From: Cyrtodaria siliqua
Lineage: Eukaryota; Mollusca; Bivalvia; Adapedonta; Hiatellidae
DNA length: 64,000 nucleotides
NCBI GenBank assembly: GCA_037043455.1
Contig: JAWPHD010011506.1
Location: 1-64,000, forward strand
Reading direction: 5' to 3'
In this document: piece after piece, positions 1-13,085 of the stretch
Layout of the letters: each line of letters starts with the position of its first letter
How positions within the stretch are numbered: position 1 is the first letter of the stretch
Program-made: the position numbers and the translations under genes
Notes under the pieces: generated by a model
Told to the model about the DNA's origin: nothing
What the model saw: only the letters and a program-made list of their open reading frames with translations
The model's database searches: none

Positions 1-2666
1 TGCCAGATGCATTTTACAAGGCGGCACTTCACATCAGCTTACTTTACATGTTGTTTTCATTATTTCATTAATATAAAAATATTGCCTAGTAAAGTAACTG
101 ATTACAAATAATTATCACCCCTGTGTGGTGGCTGGTGGGTAAAATACAACCACTGCAAATTGTGCTTAAGCCACATGGGACACCCTCCAAACCCCCATGT
201 CATGCTCATTTTGGTATTTTTTATCATGCAAGTTCAAGGTCTTTGTTGTGACACCGCATATGGAAACATTGCTTCATTGTTAATGAAATGCGTACTATTC
301 GCATAAACTCTACAGTTCTCAGGTTATTCATGTACTGTTCCAGGCCTGTTTCCCATGTCTTATTTTGATGTATAAAATAATAGAGAATGGACCTTGCATA
401 CATGTTCAATCGTGTTTGGCGCTATATAACTTTGTATGTGTTGAGGTGCCTTAATACTCAGTTCAAATTCTAAAAAAAACATTAAATATAATATGCAACA
501 TTTCCTCGAATGAAAATGATCCATTACCGTAAAGTCAATAATATGAAGCATTGCATAAAATTGCATTTTGACGCAAGAAAATATCAGGAAATACCTATTG
601 TATTTATGAGTTGCCAACATCCAAAAATAGGAAGTTTAACATTTCTCACTAAACTTAAAAATTATGGACAAAAAATGACCTAAATGGAGAAATAGATGTG
701 TAATTTCGAGATGGCCAAATTTTGAGTTTCTATGCAAAATATCTTCGCTTAAGTCAGTGTTAAATCTAGCTTTGCCAAACAGGGTGCCATTTCAGCCCAT
801 GGACTTTGCAATTGGGGGCCATTGTAAAAACATGGGGGCCAAACAAAAAAACTACAAAGTCAATAAAATCATACCTTTAAAGTTTAAATAATGTATTTTT
901 TGTTGCTTTGATTCAAATGTCTCAGTGGCTGTTATCTTATAATAAATGCAACTTGAAGTGAACTAATGTAAACTTGCACACAATTTAACCAATTAAATGT
1001 TTGAACTGTCAATAAACAGTACTATATTCGGCAAGAAAACATCTGAAATCCGCTTCATCATTGATGCTGACACGGCTAAAGTAAAGCCATAGCAACAGAC
1101 GGGTTACACTGTATTTACTATGTACAAATACTGTACAGTTTAGTTTATCGATCGCAACACAGTCAGCAGGTGCGCGCGGTGTGCCTAAATAGCAGAATGG
1201 GAGGGAAATGACCAAAATTATCGAAATGAACTTGGCCGATCGAGTGCGCCCGGCGGGCCCATTCCTTTTGAGAAATTGCGCCATTTCGATCGCAAAAGGG
1301 TCAATGGCGCAATCTAGATTGAACACTGCTTAAGTATGCCATTCATTTTGTCACGTGGTTGATTTCCACTCCAAGCAGTTTGTCATCAAACTCCACAAAA
1401 GTACGCAATTTTACTCACTGGAAATGAAATAATAAAGTCTGGGTTTGACGTGAGCTGCATTGTACCATCCCAGTAAACTCGATCATGAAACATTGTAATA
1501 AAGTAATCTGATAAAGGCTTCACTGACCAATTTTAGATCATAATGTTAAATCGGAACAACAGTTGCTCTATGTGGCTTGTCAAAATCGTTCAGCCCTTTA
1601 GTTAGTGATGTACTAATTAATCGATTGTAACTGATGCAAATCTATAATCGATCATCGGTTGAATGTAAAAATGCTCATAATGTTCAATATAGGTCTCTTG
1701 GAAAGGAATTTCAGCAAATAAGCTTTTTGAAACACAATATCAATGGATTTTGTTTACGACGGGACGTTTATTTGTTTACACGTTTTGCTGAAATCTTATC
1801 TATAATTCATTAAAAAAAAATCTTCAGAAAATAACCCACATCTTAGGGAAGACATATATTTAACACATATAATCCAATGATACGTCTACGAATGACTATA
1901 TTTAATGAGAAATCTGCTATTTTGTAGACATCGTATCAGTACACTGGTTATACGCATTCGTTTTTAAAAAAAAAGCATTCAGTGTGTTGTAAAAAAATTC
2001 TGTCGGAAGAATATCAGTTTGTTACATCCAACAAATGTAATTATTATTCAAGTAGAGGTACGATTTTTTTTCGTATACCTTTATTTTAATTTGTCAGTTG
2101 TGTAGTGTTGAATAGTGAGAATAAGGTAAGTGTCCTAACAGTTACTGTATTAGAGAAAATAATATCTACACATAATAAACATCAAAATCAAGCTTTTTAA
2201 TTATTTCTTCATTTATTTGCACCAATCGAATAAATTCCAGTTTCCAACTATTCCTAGAAAATGGCAAGCACTTTTCGTTTCTTCGTATTTAACTGTTTAT
2301 ACTTATATAGACAGTTTCATGTATTCATGAACACTTACAAAACACATCTAGAACTAATAAAAATGGTAAGTGGTCAAAAGTCATTGTGTAAACCTAGCTA
2401 AACATCACTTTTATTACTTTTAATTGATATTTATTGCCGCCAGAGCGGATATAAGGGGTAATAAAATTGTCTGCTTTTTCACACCTCCTCGACAAAAGTT
2501 TATCAAACAATATATATAAAGTTAGTAAATATATATATATATATCATCATATTATATAATATATATATCCCTTAATAGCAGACTGTTTTTACCCTTTAGT
2601 TTCGATGTCTAACAAATAATAAACCTAGTATTTGAAATAATCAGTGATTTATTAGTTCACTGAAAT
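1..2666. other. No recognisable gene
   Basis: AT-rich sequence without a frame I can assign. A stretch at about 1,140-1,320 is markedly richer in G, C and CpG than its surroundings and carries a 105-codon minus-strand open frame (1,009-1,326) that matches no family I know. An (AT)n tract with imperfect dyad symmetry lies at about 2,519-2,570. Confidence 0.6.
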
Positions 2667-4652
2667 AATATACGAACAGTTTCTGTCGGATTTACCTAGA
2701 CAAAAACATGGTCAAGTTCTCAACATGACCTTCTCGAACATTGCCGTGAGGTAGTGACGCACGTCATAAAAATAGATTAATTGAGACGACAACCTCATTG
2801 GCAGATGAGATGATTTATACAATAACCATCGAGCCCGAGTTAATTGCATGTGATAAATAAGGATCTATAGTATTTAATTATATCTCAAGTACGCGTCCTG
2901 TAGTGAATGGACGGATAGAAAGCAAATCAATTCAATTCAATTCAATTATTTTATTCAGCATAAACATCATACAAAGTTCATAGCCTATTACAATGAGGCG
3001 GTTACATTACATTGAGAAGAGCATGTATAATACTATCATGGAGTAAAGCTACAAAAGAGCACTTACACCTACTATTTTAAACAAACAATTTCGAATAGTA
3101 TAATAGCATAACTAATACAGAGGGGAACATCATCAGAAAAAGAAAGAGAGAAAGAAAACAAAACAACTCTATACATATAATTTGTTTGTACAGTGGATAC
3201 ATTTCGGTCAAGCTTATTTACAACTCCTGCTATCAGTCCTCGCACTAGCGGTTTCACACAATAGCAATTCTTCGGAAAATAAGTCTAAGGCCAGTAGGCA
3301 AAAACTATGTGTTTCAGACAAGATACTTGAATAATGGTTTACAATCATAATAAATATTACGTTAATCTCGATAATTCAAGTTAATTATCTATTATACTCT
3401 CACGTCTCAAATTCGCTAAATATACATATTTTGCCAGTTTACTTAATACACTAGACTGGCTAGAAGTAAGTAACAATTAATTTTTTGTAAATTTGGCCAG
3501 TGACAATAGTATTTAGGAAGACACTCAATTCTAATATCGCTAAAACATGGACAAACTAAAACAAAATGATATTCATCTTCGATTACATTCATCTGACAGA
3601 ATACACATTAACGTTCAGATCTCTCTCTACATTTTTAAATCTACCGTTCTTCTATAGCTAATTTATGGGCAGAACACCTTAGTCTTGTCAAAGAAATACG
3701 ATGCCTTTCGTTTGCAACACAGTTCAGGTACAAAATTATTTTTAATTTTCTTGTAGGTGTTTAGCTTTGGTGATGTAAGCTAATGTCGAGTACCATTGCT
3801 GATAATACTGGTCATTTAGTCGCTCTATAATTTTCGATAGTTGAAGATTCGTAATATTAGCATTATTCCATAAATAGGTAAAACCTAGATCGTTTAACAA
3901 ACGCTGTACTTCTGAGGCCCACGACCCACGAACATTATTATTTACTTGGTCTTTATAAACTTCGTTGATTAAAAATCAGATGATCCGAATTCCACATCTC
4001 ATCATTTTTTTTAATCGATTAAGGAAGATTTATACAATTTACAAGTAACGTAGCCACAAAACATAACATAATACTAAAAATATACCAATATAATGACATA
4101 TAAAACCTAATAGTGATTTATCAAATTATAAAATAACAGAACCTGTACGTAATACAGATTTTAATGGTAGCCTATTCTTTTCTTTCTGTAATCTCTTATC
4201 ATTGTCTAGAACTTTCTAGTAATTAAAGCCACTGTGTTTTTTTCCACAGGATATTACGTAAGTAGCTACACAGCGAGTTGTTGCCATCGATGAAAACGTC
4301 CACTATCCAAGCTTGACAAGTCACGTGATTCCATTCCACACTCGCCCCAACCCAACTCCAGAACAAAAAAATATCTCAAAATGATTTAGCCTTGAATATT
4401 TTATCAACGGACCTTAGGACAAAATCATTCGTCCATCCCAACACACAGTATTTGCACCTAAAGAAAACTTCGTCATGGTCCCCACCCTGGAAGTAATTGC
4501 TTACCAACCCACTCCCGCTCCTACTCTAACTTATCTACCCTTAACATTTTTCAACATAAACATAAAACATAATACTAAATAGTAACAACTGACCCCAGTA
4601 TTTGATCATTTGATAGTTTGCTAGTCGGGGAACTAAGACCGAGACTTAAAAG
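2667..4652. repeat. 1-kb dispersed repeat, copy A, split by a LINE insertion
   Basis: The halves 2,667-2,929 and 3,979-4,652 align, in the same orientation, with the uninterrupted copy B at 28,310-29,305. Both copies start at AATATACGAAC and end near GACCGAGAC-TAAAAG. They differ by scattered substitutions and small indels. No coding capacity and no convincing terminal inverted repeats are visible, so the class is unknown. It could be a non-autonomous transposon or a segmental duplication. Confidence 0.85.
2930..3972 (-). mobile_element. 5'-truncated non-LTR retrotransposon (LINE) 3' fragment
   Basis: The insertion interrupts the repeat at 2,667-4,652. A 6-bp duplication, AAATCA, flanks it at 2,924-2,929 and 3,973-3,978. 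Read on the minus strand, 3,960-3,600 gives interrupted peptide resembling the region after the reverse transcriptase of jockey/CR1-type LINEs: a GSWASEVQRLLNDLGF-like segment, then a Cys-rich segment resembling CQMN..EDEYHF. The minus-strand 3' end has an AATAAA-like stretch and a short (AATTG)n tail. Many stops and frameshifts mean it is dead. The exact clade is not resolved. Confidence 0.75.
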
Positions 4653-4979
4653 CATGATGGGAGAAGCAAGTTTGATCGGGTGGTTAAAACAAATGTGATA
4701 CTTATTCCTGCGTATGTGCTACCATAAATGAACAAAACCGTATAGTTATATACAAATTTCATGTTTTTTTATTAACATGATGAAACAATTAAATATTGAC
4801 ATAGATAGGCGTGATAGTAACCAGGTTTCTTATTATAAGAACCCTGACTAAACTTTACCCATACCAGCGCTCGTTGGACTTTAATATATCCACATCAGTT
4901 GTGTAATAGAAATTAACCGCACAGTTGAGTGTCACATAACTAATAGACACAGTGGAATATCATTGCGTTCTATTTCCAT

Positions 4980-6296
4980 ATATAACAATGAATATTGAAA
5001 TGCAACGACATTGTATATTCACAGGCATACTCTACCCATTGTATGAATATTGCGTGTTATTATCAAGGCCGTGGTATGAATTACCCATTGCGTGTAATTA
5101 CCACGGCCGAGGTATGAATTACCCAACGCGTATTATTACCGCAGCCGTGGTATGAAATACCAAATGTGTGTGAGTATCACGGCCGTGTTATGAATAACAC
5201 AGTGCGTTTGTGAGGATCACGGCAACTGAATGACAATGCGAGTGATTACCACGGCCATTGTATGAATTACTTAATGGGTGTGGCTTACCACGGCCATGTT
5301 TTGAATTACCTAATGCGTGTGCTTACCACGACCGTGGTATGAATTATCCAATGCTTGTGTGATAAATACGGAAATCGTATGACAATGCGTGTGATTACCA
5401 CGGCCGTGTTATGAATTACCCATTGTGTGTGATTACCACGGCCGCGATATGAATTACCCATTGCGTGTGATTACCACGACCGTAGTATGCTTACCACGAG
5501 GTCCACGACCGTGGTATAAATTACACAAAGTATGTGATTACCGTGGCCGATGTATGAATTAACCAATGCGGGGTGATTAGCATGGCCGTGGTATGATTTA
5601 TAGGCCAGTAATTATAGCCGAAAATAACAGTCAAGGTCAAAATAATTCCAACAGAAAGTATTTTAGGATTTTTAGAATCACTGGCATGCATTGAGTTTCA
5701 GAAAAAAAGTCCCGAAGATAAAGATGGTGGGAAATGCTAAATTTTGTTATTATCAAGGCCGTGGTATGAATTACCCATTGCGTGTAATTACCACGGCCGT
5801 GGTATGAATTACCCAACGCGTATTATTACCGCAGCCGTGGTATGAAATACCAAATGTGTGTGAGTATCACGGCCGTGTTATGAATAACCCAATGCGTTTG
5901 TGATGACCACGGCAACTGAATGACAATGCGAGTGATTACCACGGCCATTGTATGAATTACTTAATGGGTGTGCTTACCACGGCCATGTTTTGAATTACCT
6001 AATGCGTGTGCTTACCACTACCTTGGTATGAATTATCCAATGCTTGTGTGATAAATACGGAAATCATATGACAATGCGTGTGATTACCACGGCCGTGTTA
6101 TGAATTACCCATTGTGTGTGATTACCACGGCCGCGATATGAATTACCCATTGCGTGTGATTACCACGACCGTAGTATGCTTACCAAGAGGTCCACGACCG
6201 TGGTATAAATTACACAAAGTATGTGATTACCGTGGCCGTTGTATGAATTAACCAATCCGGGTGATTACCATGGCCGTGGTATGATTTATAGGCCAG
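4980..6296. repeat. Satellite array with palindromic core, left flank of the inverted structure
   Basis: Units of roughly 35-40 bp repeat the pattern GTGATTACCACGGCCGTGG followed by TATGAATTACCCAATGC with much variation. The core TACCACGGCCGTGGTA is a perfect 16-bp palindrome in the best units. No long open frame persists, so I treat it as a satellite. It lies immediately outside the left inverted arm and reads in the same direction as the right-hand array at 11,140-11,890. Confidence 0.85.
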
Positions 6297-6436
6297 TAAT
6301 TATAGCCGAAAACAACAGTCAAGGTCAAACTAATTCCAACAGAAAGTATTTTAGGATTTTTAGAATCACTGACATGTATTGAGTTTCAGAAAAAAAAGTC
6401 CCGAAGATAAAGATGGTGGGAAATGCTTAATTTTGG
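5057..6436. repeat. Recent 690-bp tandem duplication
   Basis: The block 5,057-5,746 recurs at 5,747-6,436 with only scattered differences. Each block holds the same series of satellite variants in the same order plus about 140 bp of the adjacent arm (ending near GATGGTGGGAAATGCT). Conserved unit order shows a duplication of the whole block rather than unit-by-unit amplification. Confidence 0.85.
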
Positions 6437-7030
6437 GGTAAAAGTTGCGTTTTTAAGAGAAATCTCCGGAAACTGGAATAATTTTATAAAAAATCATTTG
6501 AGCAAATTAGAATCATTTAATAGTGCGGAAATGCTCTTCCAAATGCATGTCTATTTAAATCTAATGTTTTATAGATGGACATGAGGTTAATAATATGAGA
6601 TTTTGGGGGCAAAACTTGGAAAAAATGAATAAAATCGTTGATTTCTGTAATACATTTGGTGTTACTAGGCTATAAATTAAAAAAAAAACTAAATGAGCTA
6701 TAAACAATTAGTTTCTTACTGTTTGGGACAGAGAAAGGTACAGAGATGTGCCAGAAAAAGGTCCTTTTGAATACGACGATCTGAAATACTTTATTTTTTG
6801 GGTCTAAAAATGTGTTTTTCATTAAAAAAAATCGCTGAAAACAGGAATCATTTTTTAATAAGATGTTTGAACATAAACTATCTAATGGAAGTGATAAAAT
6901 GGTGCATATATTATATATACAAATGTTACATTGTATCGTAAGTTAATGTGGAAGTTCACATTGTGAGAATTTGGGGCAAAATGTTGATAAAATGAATAAA
7001 ATCGTTGATTTCTGTAATACATTCGGAGTA
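6297..7030 (+). repeat. Left inverted arm (pairs with 10,418-11,135)
   Basis: Reads as the reverse complement of 10,418-11,135 with moderate divergence. Landmarks include AAATGAATAAAATCGTTGAT near 6,622 and again near 6,993, and CAAGGTCAAACTAATTCC near 6,319. The repeated landmark shows that the arm itself contains a diverged internal tandem duplication of about 370 bp, which is mirrored in the other arm. No coding signal is seen. Confidence 0.8.
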
Positions 7031-8668
7031 CAGTGACCCGTTTTATGGAACATCTTACGACGATTTTGCTCTTAAGTCAAATTAAATTGATTGCTATAAA
7101 ATAGTTCATAATCATGTTTTTAAACTATCTAATACATATATTGTTCATTCAATATTTACACCCTTAATTGTTTGCTTCAAATGCTTTTAAGAAAAATGAT
7201 GGAAGGTATTTTATTTTGACTTTAAAAATTATCAAATTAAAGTTGTTTCCTGAAACAGAGCCCTGGCCTATCAGCTGTAGAAGTAGGTAAATGAATAACG
7301 GGAACGAAAATACAGCATATTATATTCATTTTAAAGTGAGGTAACCTTTTTCCAAACCCATCTTCATGTGAAACACGGAATCAGAGATTGATAATACGCT
7401 AAAATTAAATTAAAACAATTGTCCTTCATCAAAAATCACTTAAAAAGAATCATTTTCAAATAAATATTTCAACAAAAAGAATTGAAGTGAAAAAATGGTG
7501 TACAAAACGTACGTTACATATGTTTGATAATATCAGAACTTCAGAAGTGAATAAGATGCTCAAATTGCGAGGTCATGGTCAAAACGTGGAACAGAAATGG
7601 AGAAAAAACACCAATGTTTTTGTTGTGATACAATCAAATTACTGGGCTTTAATAATGAAGTATGTATGAACTAAAAGAGACATTTGTAAAAAATACTCGG
7701 TCTACATTTGGAATCACACCTATGTGTTTCGATGAAAATCCTAACATTGTGTTATCCGGAAGTCAACTGGACAGAAAATAGTTCACTGTTGCTGTATTCT
7801 AAACAGTATGGCCGTTAGCCACACAAAGTGTAAAATATAAGATTTGCATTGCATGTTTGTTATTAAAAAATACAATGATGTCACAATATGTTTCACTATT
7901 CAATGTACATAATTATATCAAAATTTTTCATTGTATTTGAAATTAAGAAGAATGCTCAAAACCGTGATTTTTTTTGTTTTGACGACTTGCCTTAACAATT
8001 GCATAGAATCACCCTTTTCATACACAAAGTACTTCGTTATAAACTAAAAAAGTGTAGAAAGATCATTTTCTTGTATCAGTTTGGCGCATTATAAGTGTTG
8101 CGCATGTGCACTACTGTGTCAGAAATAAGTCCACACACATACGAGTCTATATGATTTTGGGTGAAAAAAATGCAAAATAGACATAAACCAATTTTCAAAA
8201 ATCATTTGAGCAGTACAAAAAATATTTTGAAAGATATGAAATATTGCCTTATATGAAATATTGCATTATATATGTACTCGCACAGTTTCATTATTTCAAG
8301 ATTGAATTAGATACTCACATTGCGGACATGTTGACAACAAGTATACTCAAACATGGATAATTTTTGTCATTTTTGTAATTGACAGGGATATTGGACTTGA
8401 GGATTTTCATGTGTCTAGAGTAAAATATATTTTAACTTTTTTTGTAATAGATAAAAGGATGGATGTTGGAGTAATTAAACGTCATAACCCCTGTGATGTG
8501 TTATGCGTAAAATATAACGTTTTCAATTGAGTAGAACAGTAACTGAGTGTATCAATAATTTGCACGTCACAGATGCTATTTGTATTTGTAACCCTGAATG
8601 AAATGGGATTAACACTCATATTAGGTTATATTGGGAAAGCAATTTCTGATGGAGATGCCATTAAGGGT
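7031..8668. other. Interior of inverted structure, no gene seen
   Basis: AT-rich sequence between the two inverted arms. The longest open frame (7,487-7,669, 60 codons) has no recognisable motif. No transposase or integrase motif could be read in any frame. Confidence 0.5.
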
Positions 8669-8726
8669 GAAAGTTCCCATCAGACATGCCTCCACAAAGA
8701 AGCGAACCCATGCGGGGGCAGAGTAT

Positions 8727-9050
8727 TTGAATTGAATTGAATGTTGTTTAACGGCTCATCAACACAATACAGGTTATTTAGAGCCGCCCCAGAGAGAGGG
8801 GAAGGATACATAGGAATCCGGGAACCTGCCCTACTCTTATTATCAAATAGATTCCTATGGTTCTTTAACGTGCTCGGTTGATAGACCGATACACGGGACC
8901 GCCCGGTTTACGTCCCCATCCGACGGACGCGGCTAAGGAAAAGAGTCTTGCCCAAGAACATACCGACGGAACTCAGTGGCACCACGGAGGATTGAACCCG
9001 GGGCCTCCGGTTACAAATCCGCCGCGCTACCGACTGCGACACGCCAGCCC
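8727..9050 (-). mobile_element. tRNA-derived SINE
   Basis: On the minus strand the head at 9,050-8,985 resembles a tRNA gene: an A-box-like TGTCGCAGTCGG and a B-box-like GGTTCAATCC, then a body containing TTGGGCAAGAC, a motif that also occurs in the tRNA-like repeat at 47.4 kb. The 3' end is a short (ATTCA)n tail at about 8,727-8,745. Flanking DNA on both sides is related (CCCATCA..CATGCCT..GCGAACC at about 8,669-8,720 and 9,068-9,115). The distal copy also resembles a degenerate minus-strand tRNA-like head. No real tRNA folds from it. Confidence 0.75.
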
Positions 9051-9130
9051 TCTTTGAGATGTAGGATGAAGTTTCCCATCATGCATGCCTCGGGAGCGAA
9101 CCAATTGGGGCAGAGGCCTGTGGCTCCAAA

Positions 9131-10417
9131 GCCATGGCCATATCCACTGGGTTAGCGTGGCCTCTTGTTCGTAACCAAGCTTGTATACATATGTAAATTC
9201 ATGTATATAGCTTTTTATAGAGTGTGAGGCGTTTAGTCCAAAACACAAATTCTATATTAACGTACACAATTATTTTGGAAAAATAATAATAGTGATGGAT
9301 ATGCATGTTTAATAATATTAGTGCTACAGCTGAAAACACCAGTTGTGTAAGGTTTGACCCAAATATTTTCGTACAACGGATGTCTGATAGTTAGCTAAAT
9401 CTATGGATTATCCCACTAGTAACACACTAGTCTTCCATCACAATCATCATCTTTTAATTAACATACATACCTTAGTGTTTTCAACAAATAATTGCTTCTC
9501 GGAAGTGTGGGCATTGCATGTTAATGAAAGGTTAATATACATTATGAACAACCAAAACAATGTAATCAGAGTGTACATTTATAGCATTTATAGCATTGAA
9601 TGTGTAACAGGTTTTTGTAGAAAGCATGGAATCTCATGTATCCAGTGCCAAAATGTAAGCTCTATGAATTCTACAGAAATTGAGATTCATTTAAATTAAG
9701 TTTTTAGTTATTTGATCACCTTTTTCTTACATAAACAAGCAATAATATTAGGTGATGCAAAATTTCAAAATAGATAATTTCATAGTTACTTTGAAAGTGG
9801 TGATCTTTTTCATTAAAATGTAATTATCACACCTAAAGATAAAACATATTGCACCATTGTAATATAAGTTCAAATATACTATTTAAATGATTATAAACCC
9901 TGTTGTAATGATTCCTTGAAAAATATTTCCGCCACATATTCAATGAAATGTTTACAATATGTGTATCAAAAGGTTACAAATACATATGTATGTAATTACA
10001 TCATGTTTTTCCTTCATTATTTTATATATAAAATTTCCAAATGATGTAAACATGATCCATGGTCGTAACCATTGTAAACAGACATTTATACAACGGACAT
10101 TTTGTTTGCTACAGACCTTAAAATTGAGCATCTAACTAAATTTCTGATACTATGAAACATTTGGATATATGCATATATAGGATAATAGCACTTCAAGTAG
10201 ATTATGTATATTCAAAATACATCTTAACAATGATTCATGTACAACATTTTTTTATGAAAAAATATTTTGCCACCCGAACATAATGCATTTTTCAACAGTA
10301 TACGCCTGATGACTTTTTGGGGACACATCCTAGCATCTTGCTCTATTGACAACCATTATAGATTATCATTTTATAATTAATTTCCATACTTCTTTAGCTT
10401 AAAGGCATGTACTACGA
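9131..10417. other. Interior of inverted structure, no gene seen
   Basis: AT-rich. The open frame 9,403-9,699 (98 codons) has no recognisable domain, and its composition matches non-coding surroundings, so I do not call a gene. Confidence 0.5.
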
Positions 10418-11135
10418 CTGTATTACAGAAATCAACGATTTTATTCATTTTTTCAACATTTTGCCCCAAATTCTCACAATGTGAACTTTCACATTAACTT
10501 ACGACACAATGAAACATTTGTATATATAATTATGCACTATTGTATCACTTCCATTAGATAAGTTTATGTTCAAACATCTTATTACAAAATGATTCCTCTT
10601 TTCAGCGATTTTTTTATGAAAAACACATTTTTAGACCCAAAAATAAAGTAATTTATATCGTCGTGTGCTAAAGGACTTTTTTCTGGCACATCTCTGTACC
10701 TTTCTCGGTCCAAAACAGTACGAAACTAATTGTTTATAGCTCATTTAGTATTTTTTTATTTATAGCCTTGTAACACCAAATGTATTATCAGAAGTCAACG
10801 ATTTTATTCATTTTTTCCAAGTTTTGCCCCAAAATCTCATATTATTAACCTCATATCCATCTATAAAACCTTGATTTACATAGAGGTGCATTTGGAAGAG
10901 CATTTCCGCACTATTAAATGATTCTAATTTGCTCAAATTATTTTTTATAAAATTATTCCTGTTTCCGGAGATTTTCTCTTAAAAACGCAACTTTTACCCC
11001 AAAATTTAGCAAAATTTAGCATTTCCCATCATCTTTATCTTCGGGACTTTTTTTTTAAAACTCAATACATGTCAGTGATTCTAAAAATCCTAAAATACTT
11101 TCTGTTGGAATTTGTTTGACCTTATAATTACTAGA
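10418..11135 (-). repeat. Right inverted arm (pairs with 6,297-7,030)
   Basis: Reverse-complement partner of the left arm. It begins at TGTATTACAGAAATCAACG and ends at GGAATTTGTTTGACCTTATA next to the right satellite array. About 16 bp present at the outer edge of the left arm are missing here, just inside the satellite junction. Confidence 0.8.
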
Positions 11136-11139
11136 CTAT

Positions 11140-11890
11140 TACCCAATGCGTGTGATTACCACGGTCGTTGTATGATTACCCATAGCGTGGGATTACCCCG
11201 GCCGTGGTATGAATTACTCAATGTATGTGATTACCACGGCCTTTGTATGAATTACTCAATGCTTATACCACGGCAGTGTTTTGAATTACCCATTGCGTTA
11301 GATTACCACTACCGTTGAATGAATTACCCATTACGTGTGATTACCCCGGCCATGGTATGAATTACCCAATGCTTGTCATTACCACGGATGTGCTATGAAT
11401 TACCCATTGCGTGTGATTACCACAACCGTTGTATGAATTAACCAGTGGGTGTGATTAACACGGACGTGGTATGAATTACCCAATGCGTGTGATTACCACG
11501 GCCGTGCTATGAATTACCCAATGCGTGTGATTACCACGGCCGTGCTATGAATTACCCAATGCGTGTGATTACCACGGCCGTTGTATGAATTACCAATTGC
11601 GTGTGTTAACCACGGCCGTAGTTTGAATTACCCAATGCATGTGATAACCACGGCCGTTGTATGAATTACCCATTGTGTGTGATTAACACGGACTTGGTAT
11701 GAATTACCCATTGCGTGTGATAACCACGGCCGTGGTATAAATTATCCATTGTGTGTGCTTAACCCGGCCGTGTTTTGAATTACCCAATACGTGCCATTCC
11801 CACGGCCGTAGTATGAATTTCCCATTACGTGTGCTTACCACGATCATGCTATGAATTACCCATTGCGTGTGATAACCACGGCCGTGACGA
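11140..11890. repeat. Satellite array with palindromic core, right flank
   Basis: About 20 units of the same family as 4,980-6,296, consensus GTGATTACCACGGCCGTG plus TATGAATTACCCAATGC, period about 35-38 bp. Several adjacent units near 11,460-11,600 are almost identical, indicating local homogenisation. Orientation is the same as in the left array, although the arms between them are inverted. Confidence 0.85.
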
Positions 11891-12250
11891 GGCCTTCAAT
11901 ACACGAACCACCAGGCTATCGTATCCACTAAAAGGACGGTGCGCTATACCCCTCCCCAGGCTCATATATCCATCGATCATAAGGCGCAGTTACTAGATGA
12001 CTCATTTTATTAGTGACTACTTCCGAAACACGGACTCCGAGGCCGTAACCACCAGGCTAACGTACGGTGTAGAGTACCAATTTTATTTGTGACGACGTCC
12101 GATACACATACCACCCCACCTTAACCACCCGGCTAACGTATCCATCCAACAGACGGCTTAGTATACCCACTTAGCAGTGGCGATTCTTCTAATACACGAG
12201 CCACCCGCTTAAAGTACCAATCTCACATTGTTGACGACTACTCCATTACT
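11885..12250. repeat. Degenerate tandem repeat abutting the satellite
   Basis: Three to four diverged units of roughly 100-130 bp. Each carries a version of AATACACGAACCACCAGGCT, then AACGTATCCA, then a stretch like TTATTAGTGACGAC. The array starts directly at the last satellite unit, so it may be part of the same element. No gene is seen. Confidence 0.55.
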
Positions 12251-12892
12251 GAGAATCAATCCAGGGAACTCTTGGATGACAGGTGATATTACTCATACCA
12301 CAGGGGAGCATATGATGTTAGTTTAAAGTGGTAGTAGATCTTCATTTCCCCAATCAGAAACATACATATTATCGTCAAAATACAGTTAAAATATATAAAA
12401 ATCAACATATAACTGACATACAACACATGTGACTGAAATGAAATACTTTAACTCTTCAAAATACAGAATATTTACAAATCACATATAAAACATACAACAA
12501 AGATGAATTTTAGTCATAAATAGCAAATGGAAAAAAAATGGAAAAAAATAAAATAATAATATATGGTTGTAATTATCATAATACCATGGGTCACTTGTCG
12601 AAGCGAAAAACAAAATATTACAAAATATATTATTAATTACGAGCCTCCTTGTTTAAACGTTACTATTGGCAAATATATATGATCATATATATATTTCTCC
12701 AGATGACTTCTTCTCTTCTTTTTCTTTCTTCAGTACACGTTTCTAATAATTGGAACATTCTTATATATAGGGTAGTATATATATGTTCATATGTCTAGGC
12801 TTCCAATCATAGGATACATCTCTATTTCTTGGGTAGTATATGTTTATATTTCCAATAAGGTATTTACTGATACATATAGATATACACATCGA

Positions 12893-13085
12893 AAGGAAAA
12901 GCAGAATTCAAGGACGACAGTCAATCACAAACACACACAGAAACAAAGAACATATTTAAAGATGAATAAAAGGCAAAATAAGACATCACAAACACAAAAG
13001 GGTTCACAATAGGGCTAACGCCTTGGAACGGTCAGTGGCAAAAAAGGTTGCTGGGGGTTTCAACCAGGTTCTAGGCTGCACCACA
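12893..13085 (+). repeat. Dispersed repeat family F1, copy a
   Basis: Shares with 19,812-20,300, 40,625-41,125 and the reverse of 37,895-38,110 the string of landmarks AAGGACGACAGTC, ACATCACAAACACAAAA, CTTGGAACGGTCAGTG and GGGTTTCAACCAG. No coding content is conserved across the copies. The class is unknown. Confidence 0.75.

Noticed and set aside
9403..9699. 98-codon frame as a gene
   Set aside because: No recognised motif; composition as in the surrounding non-coding DNA; inside a repeat structure.
4980..11890. CRISPR-like arrays of palindromic repeats
   Set aside because: Introns, LINEs and SINEs show a eukaryotic genome. Units abut without unique spacers, and no cas genes occur.
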